Below are positions 41,964 to 53,720 of a stretch of DNA of 64,000 nt, piece by piece (position 1 is the first letter of the stretch; each line of letters opens with the position of its first letter). The notes beneath the pieces were generated by a model, which saw only the letters and a program-made list of their open reading frames with translations, had not been told where the DNA came from and made no database searches. The DNA comes from Prostheceraeus crozeri. Its lineage: Eukaryota > Platyhelminthes > Polycladida > Euryleptidae. The stretch is taken from the NCBI GenBank assembly GCA_907163375.1, contig CAJQUW010003583.1, positions 62,001-126,000 on the forward strand. Reading direction: 5' to 3'. The translations under genes were made by a program, and so were the position numbers.

Positions 41964-43265
41964 TTAAAATGTACAATTGTTAAATGAACAGTTATTAAAT
42001 ATGATTGTTTTGTTTGGCTTGGTAGCTTCTTGCTCTGACTCTGACAAAAAAGATGTAGACGGGACAACAGAGGACACAGGCTGTGGGTTTGAACCAGAGA
42101 GTATGCTTCCCATTTCTCTTTCCATCAGCTGCTCATGAATATAGACCTCATCGGCGTCTGATATATGGCCTATGCGTTTCTTTACCACTTCTTTCGGTAT
42201 CCCTGCCTTCACCAACCTTGTCTTAGCTGAGCGGCGTAAGCTTGTATTCGTGTAATATCCTGTTTTGCCAATGCTAGACATGAATCGCTTGGTAACACCT
42301 TCAATCTGATGAATTCCCAAAGGTTGAGCTTTGTACCACACTGATGAAGTCGGATTATTGATCCTCGCTAGGTAGAAATCAGGCAATTTACATTCAGTCG
42401 GTCTATGCGAAATGTACAGTTCATAAAGGTTTATCACGCAGCGACTGGGATTTTCTTTGTTAGGGAATATTCTTACAGATTTTGGATCCAATGTCGATTG
42501 CTTCAGACCAAAGTTTTTGCATTTTGATACATGTTCTGTGTATCGAAGAACATTCTCTCCATTTTCTGTTATTAGCTTCAGTTGACTGTTGTTTCCAAAC
42601 TTCAACTGCTTATGTTCTGCTGCTGCACGTAATCCCAATTGAATTCCGAGACAGTAAATCAGACTTTCTTGGAGTTGAGTTGGTGTACCAGATCCTAGAA
42701 TACCCTTCTGCCATAATTCCTTTTCATCATCCTCAGATATTGGTTCTGCGCGTTTTGGGGCTGCAACATTTCCTTCTTCTGCGCTGACTCTCATTTCTGC
42801 GTCAAGGACATCGCGTGCCTCTTTGAACTCTGTAGATTTGAACAATGACCAATCTCTGCCGCATTCGTATTGTAAATAATGTTGTATCATTGCAAATATA
42901 GACTTTAACGATTTTGGCGGGTATTTCGTTCCGTCCTGTTTACGCACATCTGCCAAAAAAAACTTTAAGCAGTAATTCAAATCGCTATCGCTCATCTCTT
43001 CCAGCTCATGGAACACCTTGCACCCATCCAGTCTTATTTTCCATTCACTATGCCATGATTTGAACAGCTTTACACATGACTTTTCTTTCTTCTTGGTTCC
43101 CTCAGGTACTCTTCTTTTCAAATGTTCTTGTATTTCTTCTGATGATGTTGTAGCAAATCTAGAGGTTGATGCAGAAGTAGCTTGTTGTGTACAGTCATCA
43201 TCGAAAAAGTCCATCATAAGAGAATCGAATTCGTCAAAATATTCTTCTAGAAATGAATCATTCAT
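41964..43265 (-). CDS. Crypton-type tyrosine recombinase (ZMYM2/QRICH1-like), intact
   Basis: An uninterrupted 433-residue protein. Residues 1-45 are acidic (F-D-E-F-D-S-L-M-M-D-F-F-D-D-D). About 60-150 resembles the N-terminal SAM-like region (F-K-S-W-H-S-E-W). The catalytic domain shows L-G-L-R-A-A-A-E-H (box I Arg), Y-T-N-T-S-L-R-R-S-A-K-T-R-L (box II Arg), I-G-H-I-S (His) and V-Y-I-H (nucleophile Tyr). The His normally starting H-S-L-R is Thr. The end is low complexity and Asn-rich. Related host genes (ZMYM2, QRICH1, KIAA1958) are domesticated Cryptons, so this may be an element or a co-opted gene; no flanking terminal repeats help decide. Confidence 0.85.
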   Translation of the reverse strand: MNDSFLEEYFDEFDSLMMDFFDDDCTQQATSASTSRFATTSSEEIQEHLKRRVPEGTKKKEKSCVKLFKSWHSEWKIRLDGCKVFHELEEMSDSDLNYCLKFFLADVRKQDGTKYPPKSLKSIFAMIQHYLQYECGRDWSLFKSTEFKEARDVLDAEMRVSAEEGNVAAPKRAEPISEDDEKELWQKGILGSGTPTQLQESLIYCLGIQLGLRAAAEHKQLKFGNNSQLKLITENGENVLRYTEHVSKCKNFGLKQSTLDPKSVRIFPNKENPSRCVINLYELYISHRPTECKLPDFYLARINNPTSSVWYKAQPLGIHQIEGVTKRFMSSIGKTGYYTNTSLRRSAKTRLVKAGIPKEVVKKRIGHISDADEVYIHEQLMEREMGSILSGSNPQPVSSVVPSTSFLSESEQEATKPNKTIIFNNCSFNNCTF

Positions 43266-43472
43266 TCTTCGTACGCTTGACAGTTAGACAATAGTGAAAT
43301 TGTGGCAGAGAATGGATTTCTCAGGCATATTATATTATTGAAAAATAGTTTAAAATTTAGAAATCTAAGTATTACAGATTTCCATGACTATGTTCGGGAT
43401 ATAGGATCAGATTGATCATGGACATCGATAGATCATTGATAGATGCCCATTTATATGATCGGAATAGAAATA

Positions 43473-43571
43473 TTGATAAACCACTTTTTCGGAGTAAACC
43501 AAGACATCTACTCGTGCTTCGCACTCGTAGATGATCCTTGGTTCACTCCTCAAAACAGTGGTTTATCATAT
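43473..43571. repeat. Hairpin 1 upstream of the Crypton-type gene
   Basis: Outer arms TGATAAACCACT / AGTGGTTTATCA enclose a second paired layer (AACCAAG / CTTGGTT) and a third (CATCTAC / GTAGATG) with loop TCGTGCTTCGCACTC, itself self-complementary. Confidence 0.8.
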
Positions 43572-43594
43572 ACTTCCTCTCGAAAGAATGAAGA

Positions 43595-43675
43595 TATATT
43601 ACCTTTCAAATGACAGCCTAAATCGTCGGCGCGTAGCTCCAGACGATTTAGGCTGATCATTTGAAAGGTAATATA
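43595..43675. repeat. Hairpin 2 upstream of the Crypton-type gene
   Basis: Arms of 33 bp (43595-43627 and 43642-43675), reading TATATTACCTTTCAAATGA and CAGCCTAAATCGTC and their complements, with a 14-bp loop GGCGCGTAGCTCCA. Confidence 0.88.
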
Positions 43676-43913
43676 CGCATTGTTACTGAACTAAAAATCT
43701 ATGACATCAAAAAATCCAAGATTTTGATCTGTTGATGACTAAAATCTATGATGATTTTCTGCATAACCCATGCAGTTAAGAATATTAAAGTATGTTAAGC
43801 TTGAGATATCTACGAGTACAAATTGTGAACCATAGGAATCATCTCAATGACATTTTCACTGGGAATACGAAGATAGACGGTGAAATGTTCCTACCTCAAT
43901 GGTATAGCATAGC

Positions 43914-43955
43914 AAATTAGACGGCCTTAATCATGCAATTAAGGCCGTCTAATTT
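43914..43955. repeat. Hairpin 3 upstream of the Crypton-type gene
   Basis: Perfect 18-bp arms AAATTAGACGGCCTTAAT and complement with a 6-bp loop. Confidence 0.9.
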
Positions 43956-44299
43956 GGATTTGGAGATATAAGAACGACTTTCATAGAAAAATGACATGTG
44001 AAAATGCGGCTGACAACCCTACTTACTCAGTAACAATAAAGCTTTTCATTTTGTGACTTGTAGATGTCTTTCATAATGAAGTTGGTGGTTATAGTGCGAA
44101 ATTTATGAATGAGCTAATCCTGGGACTATATCGATGTCTTGGTAGTCCCTGACTAATCAGTATTTGTTCAAAGACTTCTATGATTTGTTCTAGGAGTTTA
44201 TATAGGAAAAGTTAATTGCGGGAGGGAAAGTCAATTTTTTCGTCCCGGCAGTTTGCATGGGAGAGATATCTTTTCACTCCCACACAAAGTGAAAAAGTA

Positions 44300-45691
44300 T
44301 ACTCAGTGACAAAAAGAATGAAACAAGTCCTGATATGAATACTTATGACTTAAACTTGGTTGTACTGTACGTTTGTTTGTTGTTTGTAAAAGGAGAACTC
44401 GAATGCTTTACTCAAAAACATTTAATTTGATACTCATCATTTTATCAACTTAAGTTAGAAACGGGTGTGACCACAGCGAGCATCCAAACAGGCATCGATG
44501 CGTGAGGGCATGGCTGAGCACAGTCGCTGGATGAATGCCAGGTCTAAGAGGTTCCACTGCTCGATCAGTCTGTCGGCCAACATCTTCAAAGACACTGGTG
44601 GGTGGTTGTACCTCTCCCTCACTCTGCGACCAAGTTCATCCCAGCAGTGCTCGATGGGGGAGAGGTCGGGAGAACGTGAGAGCCATTCCAAGGTTGGGAT
44701 TCCACTGCTTGCTATCCTGTTAGAGACCACTGAAGCGCGATGGGGCCTTGCGTTGTCATCCTGAAAAATCAATTGATTCGATGTCACTGCTGGAACCACG
44801 ACCAGTGTCACGATCTCGTCGGCATATCCCTGTCCTGTCAATGTTCCTTTCACTACGATTGCTGGTGTTTTTCCATTGTGCCAGATACCGACCCAAACCA
44901 TGACACTACCGCCGCCGTACCGGTCGTGTTCTTTGACGCAACATGGAGCAAATCGTTCACTTGGCAAGCGATGAACACGGATCCGACCATCGTTGAAATC
45001 GAGTGTAAACCTCGATTCATCAGTCCAGAGCACACGTTCCCACTGACTGTCACTCCACGACTGATGACCTTGACACTACGTCACTCGTCTCCTTCGATGT
45101 TCCAGGCTCAGCGGAATTCTCACAGCGGGTCGTCGAGACTGTGTACCAGCTTCTCACAGTCTTCGATATGCAGTTCGAACGCTACAGGCAACGTTCCCAG
45201 CAACCTTCCAGTACACAATTAGCTTCGGGACGGACACAAATCTGTTTCTTTTAGCTAAGCGTGCATCTGTCCGCTTGGATGAAACCTTTGGTCTTCCTGA
45301 TCCGTTCTTCTTTTCCACATTTCCTTCTGCTTTCAACGACACCACCACCTCCATACAACGACCCTTGAAATTTTCAATTCTTTCGCAACAGTTGTAGAAC
45401 TTTGCCCACAACGCATCATCCCAATTGGCATTCCTCTGGTAAAGTTATCGTGCACCATTTCATAAGTCAAATCTGGTCAGCAGTAGGTGGTGATTCTGTT
45501 CAACTTCTAGCTGTTACTGTGATCAATATCAAATTTTGAAATTTGATGGTCCTATATCACTTCCCTTATCATATGGAGTTCAATGGTGATACATAGAAAG
45601 CGAGATATCATCTCAAACCATAGAAAAAAATGAAACAAAATTCCATTCAAGTCAATGATAGTTGGTTTCATTATTTATGTCAGTGAGTATA
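44300..45691 (-). mobile_element. Tc1-family (DD34E) transposon
   Basis: Termini TATACTCAGTGACAAAAAGA at 44298 and the complement of TATACTCACTGACATAAATA at about 45691 form about 27-bp imperfect inverted repeats with TA at the ends. A broken transposase lies inside on the minus strand. Confidence 0.85.
44455..45411 (-). pseudogene. Tc1 DD34E transposase, C-terminal half open, N-terminal part frameshifted
   Basis: The C-terminal 192 residues (45033-44455) are open: L-W-T-D-E-S-R-F (first Asp), G-G-S-V-M-V-W-V-G-I, F-Q-D-D-N-A-R-P-H (second Asp) and S-R-S-P-D-L-S-P-I-E-H-C-W (Glu), 34 residues apart. Upstream, G-S-G-R-P-K-V-S-S-K-R-T-D-A-R-L-A-K-R is the inter-helix hinge in another frame, and the stretch between the two parts carries several frame breaks. 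Higher GC than neighbours. Confidence 0.87.
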
Positions 45692-46236
45692 TTTAATACC
45701 TCTAGCAATATCTGACCTTATTAGCATTAATCCCAGACATGGCCAATTGGATGATCCATAGAGTAAGTATATGTTTGGTAGAGTGGGAACTCCGCATTTA
45801 TTAAATCCCCAATACACTTTCGATTTTACCAAATGAACTAAACAGGTGGGGTACAGGTGGTATTGTCACCAAATGTGAGACATACACATTCATGCAGTTT
45901 TGAAGAAATTACAACGGAATTGACTGATAAAGATAGCAAAGCAGAAGGAAATGATAATATTTTACAAGATTGTCCGTGTCATGGCAGCCTTGGACAGGTA
46001 ATATCTGTTAAATTGGCAACTCGATGACCTGCTATTGCTGTCATGAATTAGAAATATGAAATTTCAGACAAGAAAGCGCGAATAATACCGCGACTTTTTC
46101 ATGAAGACTTCCATTATAAAACAGATTATGAAATTCCTTTGATCAGCTTAATTAATCAGCTTAATTTCCGCTTAGTTGGGATGCTTATTAGCAAATATTC
46201 ATTCCGTTTGATATCCAACTTGTTGCATACTACTTA
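45692..46236. other. No gene recognised
   Basis: AT-rich non-coding interval between the Tc1 element and the left subterminal repeat cluster. Confidence 0.4.
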
Positions 46237-46425
46237 CGCTGTAAAAAATCTAACGCAAAAATAACGCCAGGTGCCGTTAGATAATTTCAATTGGCGTTAT
46301 ATTGCCGTTATATTAGGAGCTCTGGCGTTATACTAATATCATCGCGTTTTACTTACCGTTAGAATATTTTCCCACTACTTTGCCGTTAGAGTTTAACGCG
46401 AGCTGCAATTTATCGTGGTGGATTC
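46237..46425 (+). repeat. Left cluster of CGTTA-type subterminal repeats
   Basis: TAACGC, GCCGTTA, GGCGTTATA, GCCGTTATA, GGCGTTATA and GCCGTTAGA occur within 170 bp, mostly in one orientation. The mirror-image cluster is at 61075-61219. Confidence 0.75.
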
Positions 46426-48748
46426 AGGAATTGCCGAAGCATATTTATTATGTATAACGACTACTTGAATTGTCGTAACTGCTATAATATTGAACCTATG
46501 TTGTCAAAGATTTCTATCACAAAATATAGTCAGTATTAGGTTTTCTCATCTTTGCATCTTTTTAGCTGACCCGAACATGAAAGCGTAAAACTGGAATCTT
46601 TTCACAGTTTTGTGGATTTGTTTGACCTGATCGGCACTCTCTTCTTTGACCAAGGAATGCTGATTGCATTTGCTCCTTGGGGTAGACTAGCCGCGCCTTC
46701 TTTGCTCCGTCGAGAGATGTCTCTGCGTTTTTCGTGATTTTTTCCCGCGTGCTTTGAGGTTGATTTGTCGCGAATATTAGCTTTCCTAGGAAACAGGAAT
46801 AGCCTATGCATACTGTTGGCAATGCTGGTATCAGTCTCTTCAATATGTTTTGAAAGTTGAGAGGTTCCACATCAAAAGTTAGTGTTAAACATCAAATATC
46901 ATTTTTCAAATTGACGATGACATTTTGATTAATCAGAGTTTTTGCATCACATTTTCCTATACGAAGTAGTTTACATAACGCAGGACATTTTGTAAAACAT
47001 TCATGATATTCATACATGTCCATAAATTTTTAGTGAAAACACAAAGTTTCAGCTGTTCTGCTTGATGCATTTTTTATTCGGATGCGGCTAAACAAATAAT
47101 TTTAGCTTTATTTTAGATAATATGAACTATAATGTTATGCACAATTTCATCTAATATTTTTGTGACGGGGAGAACAATAAAATCATGTTACAGTTGAATT
47201 ATATTTTTATCAAAAATGAATGGGATATCAAAAACAATATGAATTGCTATCTTTTTTACGTAGTTCCCATGAGATACATCAACAATTGTACTAAATCTAA
47301 TATACAAGCGTAAGCGATCAAGCAAGTTGATAGTCAATAATGTGTTATGAATTATTTTCTATTGATTTACTGGATTTCCCAATTTTCTATTAAGTTTAGT
47401 GCAATGATCTATTCCTACAGTTCAAATGTTATAGTTGTGCGGCCCGAAGGGCCGGTAGATTTTGGCTGTGTCATTGAAAATATAAGAAAAACAGTCCTAC
47501 GAGATATCATCATTCTAATCAGATGTCATTTGATGAACTCTCATACATGACATAGGCTTCTGTGCACATGAGCAGACTTGTCAATAATCTATAGTCAGAA
47601 TGACAGTAAGCCTATTATTTGTTCACTGTTTATCTCAATGTTGCATTGCAGATATGCATAAATCATTCAGCCTTAAATTGACGCTCTAGGCCGGATAATT
47701 AACCCTTATCAGGCATAAACTGATTAAGTTAGCGTTTGTGCCCGATAAACAGGGTTGGATGCTATGGTATCTAATAAGGATTGATCAATTAAAGTCGTCA
47801 ATTCTTTCATGATTGTGCTATATGAAATTCCAAATGGAATTTCGAGATAATATACCATTCTGGAATTGCGTTTATTTGTAAGTTTATTTAATTTTAAGTA
47901 TAATTATGCAACCATTAGAAAATATTTTGTTTCGTAATTTGTTTAAATACTTACTGCCATCATTAATTTCGAATCCCGTATCTGTTGTTTGAAGATGAAA
48001 GCTGTCAAAGTCACGTGTGACGGAGCTAGCCAAATAATTATTTAAAAGGATGGACAGCTGACAGATTTTATGAACAGTGGTAAGTAATAACTGATAGTTC
48101 AATATATCAGTAATTTTTATGCAGTTAAATTGAAGATATCTTTGTCTAAAAGTGATATATATTACATGTATGTCAATCTATATTTCTAAGATCTAGTTAG
48201 CTAAGACATGCTGAATTATCACACAATTGCAATCCGACGAGTGTTCAAGTCCACATTCTACTTGTACATTAAGATTAGGCATGCCGTCTTAATTATCGAA
48301 ATGGATATTAGCACGACACGGCTTGGCCGAAAATTTGAGCCCATACACAAATCTAGAAGAGAGTGAAAATTCGAATAGTACAACCACGGCCTTTCTATCG
48401 GTTACGTCGTGGATATATAAACGTATTTTCAGGGAGATTACAAGCCAATGTTGCGCTGAAATCGTAATAATTCGTTTGATTATGGCAACACCCGAGTCAT
48501 GCAGTTGACCGATCAGTTGAAGGAGCTAGCGTCTGGTGTTATAGTGATGACGTCATAAATAAATCGGAAGAGAGCGGAAATCACTCGACGACGTTGAGAC
48601 TGCAGTATAGTCGTGAACTTGTTTAGACATTCGTTCCTAATTTTTATTTAGTCCTATGATTATTTGCCGCTGATGTGGAAATGGAAATCTCATCGACAGG
48701 TAGCCTAAGCTCACTAATAAATTTTGAATTATTTATGTCGAGTATCTA
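46426..48748. other. No convincing gene; candidate micro-exon inside
   Basis: Non-coding, AT-rich. A 100-codon minus-strand open frame at 46562-46870 has no recognised domain. A possible 27-bp exon is at 47955-47981 (listed separately). Confidence 0.35.
47955..47981 (-). CDS. Candidate 27-bp phase 1-1 micro-exon of the Ig gene
   Basis: The minus strand has CTTCAAACAACAG as acceptor, nine codons reading (D)-T-G-F-E-I-N-D-G-(S), and the strong donor GTAAGTAT. Phases match those of the three Ig exons (G|AT in, A|GT out), and it lies between exons C and B. Could be chance; the evidence is a short signal only. Confidence 0.25.
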
Positions 48749-49507
48749 ATTACCGCAATTTCCGGCCTATAAGGCGCATCCGCGCATAGGGCGCACAAGC
48801 CGATGACAACAGATAAGGCGCACATGTGTACCGGTCTTTCAGATAAATACCTTGTCGATAAGTAATCAATAATTGTAACTAATTTCTCCGATAAAAGTAC
48901 ATGTACTACCATTGGTTTGGAATAAGCAAAAAGTAGGCCTACGATTATCATGGTTGATTTGGCATAATATTTAAAAAACCACGAAGGATTATGATCGACA
49001 TGAGTCACATGATGGCCCATGAATTATTCCTATAGCATACGGCTCAGCTAAGCCAACAAAATCTAGCATGTCGGAGTCTTGTATTTGAAATGAATGTTTG
49101 ATTCAACTACAGGTAGGAAGTTTTACGGCTCACTACAATATTCACTTCCGTATCTGAATCAAGACTCGTTTCAGTGTTACAATCAATGTTCGCCGCAAGT
49201 ATCAAAATCACTATTAGCTTATGCATCTGAATGGATGTTCACTTTGTCGGAATCAATGTTCCTTATGATACCTGGGTCGGTTGAATCTCTCTCGAAGAAA
49301 ATGACACCCCTATCTCTTAAAGCTACTTCGAATAACCTTTTCTGGCACTTGCTCTCATGATATTTTCAAATGAATGCCTACCAGTACCAATCTTTACCGA
49401 ACTTAGAAGTCTAATTTGACCTTAGATAGGGGGCACTCCGCAAATAAGGCGCATCGGCTGTTTTCGATTAAAAAATTCACGCCTTATAGGCCGGAAGGTA
49501 CGGTAAT
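48749..49507. mobile_element. MITE with terminal repeats ATTACCG...CGGTAAT
   Basis: The left end ATTACCGCAATTTCCGGCCT plus ATAAGGCGCATC is mirrored by the right end GATTAA...GCCTTATAGGCCGGAAGGTA plus CGGTAAT. 759 bp, no transposase. Further ATAAGGCGCA units lie inside near 48812 and 49444. Confidence 0.85.
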
Positions 49508-50025
49508 GATATAAATTTAGAAAAGTAGCTAAGTATCTGTGTGAACGGTATAATAGCAACCAATCTCCAACCTTATCTGCTACACAGTATAAAATGAATG
49601 AAACTTACATGTATTGTAAAAAATATCACCAAGCGGCGAATTAAATTTTGATCTATCTGATAAGCGTGGTTGATACTGTCGGAAAACATATTTTTCTCAC
49701 CATGTAACTGGAGTCGTGTGATGTATATTACCGCATGCTTCACTAGGTATTTTCTAGTAAATTGTCATTTTGCCACCAATTCTAGTCCCGAGACTGACCA
49801 CCAAATTTAGATAAGCACAATATTGCAGATATTGCGCAATAGATTTCTTTGGTTGCCATAATCAAACGGATTGGAGCGATTTCAGATAATCATGACATTT
49901 GGGTTTTATGATCCTTCAATCATTCAAAATTCTACTGGAATGAGCACTCAGTGCCATAGTTAAACCGGAATTGAGTAGGACCATTCATGGACCTCCAACT
50001 GTCAGGATTTAAGCTGATTTGATTT

Positions 50026-50325
50026 CAATTTTTTCACAATTTTCAATGAGATGTGAGCTTGTTTTCATGACTTGAGGGTTATCCGGTGATTAAGTCACCC
50101 TAGATCCTGACAGAGTTATGTCTATGGATGGTGCAACTCAATTGGGGAGTTGATCCGATCATTGTATGGGTATACATGAGTGAGGTTGGAGTAAGATAGT
50201 TGACATTAAATGGCAGAATTCCTGAAATTTTCACAATTTTCAATGAGATGTGCGCTTGTTTTCATGACTTGGGGTTGTCCGGTGATCAAATCACCCTAGA
50301 TCCTGACAGAGTTATGTCTATTTTT
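50026..50325 (+). repeat. Direct repeat of about 105 bp upstream of the CACTA-like gene
   Basis: TTTTCACAATTTTCAATGAG through CCTAGATCCTGACAGAGTTA occurs at about 50031-50134 and 50224-50322, 193 bp apart, with about 8% differences. Confidence 0.85.
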
Positions 50326-50532
50326 TTGTCAGCCAACCAGACAAGACAACAAACAAAGAACATCAGCAGACATGTGACTACATACGTAAGGTTTATTGTC
50401 TCGCAGCAAACCGCAGCCAATCACAGTCAATCTCAACACAGATAAAAAACCAAAAAAAGTTGAAATACAACATAACCTTATATATTATTTCATCTAATCT
50501 GATTTTGAGTATTATAAATGCCCACTTTTCAG

Positions 50533-52893
50533 TTTCGATGAAATTCGGGAAGAGTATTACTGAACTTCAATGGATGGGTTGTGTCGTTTCTCCAGAAGTA
50601 TTTCCTATTCTCCTTAAAGAGAGTACTGTCGAGCTTACGGCAATAGTAAATGGAGAACCACCAATAAAGAAAGCTCGGATTGATTTGACATCATCAGATC
50701 TCTCTTTTTCAAAAGAAAATGCTTCATCGAATGCAGTTACACCGGTCGCGGAGACACAACCCGATCCATCTCCCTTGAAGAAGCAGGTGATCGATTATTT
50801 TTGTTATGGTTGTTCGTTTGAAACTTCTACAGCAAGATTAATGCAACGACATCTAAGCACACATGGAAATTTAGGTGCTCTCCGTTGTCCTACTTGTTTG
50901 GCAAGATTTCGAAGTTTTTATGGCTATAAACGACATTCGAAGATTTGTTTACCCCTTTCTGTCGATGAGCAAATTAGCGAAGTTGATATCAACAATAAAG
51001 AAAATTATCTTCAAAATGATGGGTTATATGGGTTTGCATTGCAACTTCAAGGCAGGTTTCGCTGTTCTGAATCGGTGATGAACATGTTCTTTTGTAACGT
51101 CAGGGAGCTTCTGTCTTCGTCTAATCTAGATATTGAAAAATGAAGGCTTCTTGTGAGAAACTGAGCAATCAGTATAAACGTCAAAAAACTTTAACCGATT
51201 TATTTAAAATACCAGACATAATCAATTTCAAGTCTGGAAATATTGGATCTACCGTTGATTTCTTTAAAATGTTAACATTTCTTCTGCAATCCCCTGAAGT
51301 ACAAACCTTCACCCAGAATGAAAAGAATGCACATCATTTTGAGATCGCTATTTACTGTGATGATTTAGGAATTACAAATCCAATCGGTAAAAGTAGAAAC
51401 AAACATAAACTTTGGCTTTTTTACTTTAAGCTTCTGAATGTTACGAAAGGATACCAGGGAAAAGTTGTCTCAGTTTTTCCGATCGCTGTTACAACCAGTA
51501 AAGCTATCAAAAATGCGGAATTCAGTAAAATTCTTCTTCAAAATTTTATAGATTCGATTAATATTTTGCAGCATGGTGCTAAATTACCAGTTAATGGATT
51601 TGCCAGGACTGTCAACGCATCTGTTCGATATTTCGTTGGAGATTCGTTGGCTGCAAAGGCATTTGGCGGATTCAAAGAAGGGTTTAGTCCAAAAACTGTG
51701 CGTTGCTGCCGCATGTGTAACTGTACTTATGATGAGATGAGGATTGTAGTTTCTCATGAACAGTGTCCCATCAGGTATCTTGACGGACATACTACGCGCG
51801 TTCAGGAATTGAATTCCGTTCTCACAAAGAAGGCAAGGCAGCATTGGTCGAAACATTATGGAGTTCAACGAAATAGTATTCTCTCTGACATCGCAGGCTT
51901 TGATGTCAGAAAGCAGTTGATTTTCGACAGTATGCATGACATGTTGGAGGGCGTCCTGCCTCACCAGTTTCAACTGTATTTCCTCAACTTCTCCGAACGC
52001 AGTTTGCTTGATCTCAATCATTTTAATAGTTGGGTTCGGAATTTTAAGTATCACACCAGTATGGACAAACCACCTATTATTCCTGAAACCATGAGAATTT
52101 CTGGATATTTTGGAAGTGGTCAAGTACTGTCATTGATACGAGTTATGCCTTTTTACATCAAACGTTTCCTCGATTTTCCTGATCCTCACACTTCATGTTT
52201 ATTGAAACTTATACATATTCTTAAATTATTCATGAGTCCAATTGTCATTGATGTTTTCATAGAGGATCTCCAAAATTTGCTAGAATCTCATCATATAGAA
52301 TTCATGACATTGTATCCTAATCATTTCATACCCAAAATACATTTTTTGAAGCACTATACTTATCACGCTTTGAAGTATGGTCCTATTCGATACCAAATGT
52401 GTATGGCCTACGAACGAAAACATCAAGTCGTAAAAAATATCCGACAGTTCAGTTTCAAGAACGCTCCTTATTCTGCCTGCAAGTATTTGTTGAACAATAC
52501 CGCATGTATTTTTTCAATTTAGTTAGGGACATCAAAACCGATGTTTACTGTAGTGTTGATGAGCTAGAGGTGAAAGAAGACGTAAAAGTGAAGTCGACGA
52601 TTAATGGCATAACCTATAAACCTGGTGATGTGATGACTACTTACATTGAAGAAAGTATTCAGTTCTACTTGATAAAGAGTATTAACATCTCTGGAGAACG
52701 ACGAAGATTAATTGTGACTCAACTGGACGTCGTTGAATATCGGCATCTCTTCATCTGCAAAGAAGGCTCTGGCGTGAAAATCATTGATCCAGAAGAATTG
52801 ACATTTCCATGTACAGCTTTATGTGTTCGTCATGGTGATTCTTTCTTGATAAATCCTTTAAGCATTCCTAATATAACAAGGTGCATCACATGA
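50533..52893 (+). pseudogene. CACTA/EnSpm-like transposase with C2H2 zinc fingers, two frame breaks
   Basis: An acceptor CCCACTTTTCAG precedes 50533, and ATG is at 50538. Residues about 90-140 hold two fingers: C-Y-G-C-S-F...H-L-S-T-H, and C-P-T-C-L-A...H-S-K-I-C, whose last ligand is Cys. The frame ends at TGA 51141 with ATGA overlap into the next frame, which runs to 52522. That frame has I-Y-C-D-D-L-G-I-T-N-P (D), V-G-D-S-L-A-A-K-A-F-G-G-F-K-E-G-F (D), C-C-R-M-C and D-S-M-H-D-M-L-E-G-V (E), matching the DDE plan of the CACTA group. A second shift near 52515 leads to a C-terminal part ending at 52893. Family name from memory; it could also be a domesticated relative. Confidence 0.72.
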
Positions 52894-53483
52894 CTTGTCA
52901 ATCAGGACTACATTTCAACGTGGATGTATTCCCCCTCTATTTCAAGAGTACGTATAGGACGTTAAGTTGTGCTATTTTTGCCTTCATCTTTTGTTATTGC
53001 TGCTGATACACTTCTTATTGTTATGTTTTTATCTCGGCTAATACTGCATGCATATATAAAAGTTGTATTTTTGAATGGCTGAATCATAGGTGTAAGCACC
53101 GTTGTAATTAGGGTCTTGCTGATTTGATGTTTAACGTAAAATCGCAGCATTTCGACCATAGCCATAGTAACAAAGTTGGTAAAGAGAATAAAGTTTTAGC
53201 TAAGCTACAGTTCAGCTGAAGTGCAAATTCCGGTTAGCTGCGTTTTAATCTATTTCTAAGTAAAGTGAATGAGTTTCAATCAGCCATCAGAAAAAAATGA
53301 ACACTTAACCACACAGAAGTAAAAAGTTATAGATATCTAATTTAGATGCTTGAGTTTTTATATTGATATTAGTCAATTACTTTATCTCTGTAACCTAGCT
53401 GTCATTAAATGATTAATAGAAACATGCTAGGTGTAGGTCGTAGGGCTGTGCTTTCTCTTTAAAACCAATTATTTGAATTTCAG

Positions 53484-53720
53484 ATTTGTTCGGCACCGTT
53501 TGGCACCCATATGAGTGACATATTGGCGACTTATTTATCCCACCGCGCGACATCTTTCGTGAAGGATGGAAATCATATGTACGAAAGAGACTTCAAAAAT
53601 GCTATAATTGCATTTTGTGAATCACATATTCCCTCACAAACTAATGCAGTGGATCGAAAAGAATTTTACACGCGTTTAAAAGCGACCATTAAAGTCCAGA
53701 ACGGTTGTCAGGATTCTTGG
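53484..53720 (+). CDS. Putative exon 1 of an unknown spliced gene
   Basis: The acceptor TTTGAATTTCAG and donor GTAAGTAG bound 237 bp (79 codons), fully open in one frame: I-C-S-A-P-F-G-T-H-M-S-D-I-L-A-T-Y-L... to N-G-C-Q-D-S-W. No domain is recognised. It lies 590 bp after the CACTA-like gene on the same strand, so it could belong to that element's second gene. Confidence 0.5.

Noticed and set aside
46562-46870. 103-codon minus-strand open frame with an overlapping second frame
   Set aside because: No recognisable domain, no start or splice context, and two frames are equally open, typical of GC-richer non-coding DNA.
51138-51144. ATGA overlap as bacterial-style translational coupling
   Set aside because: The window is eukaryotic; an indel or, less likely, ribosomal frameshift explains it better.
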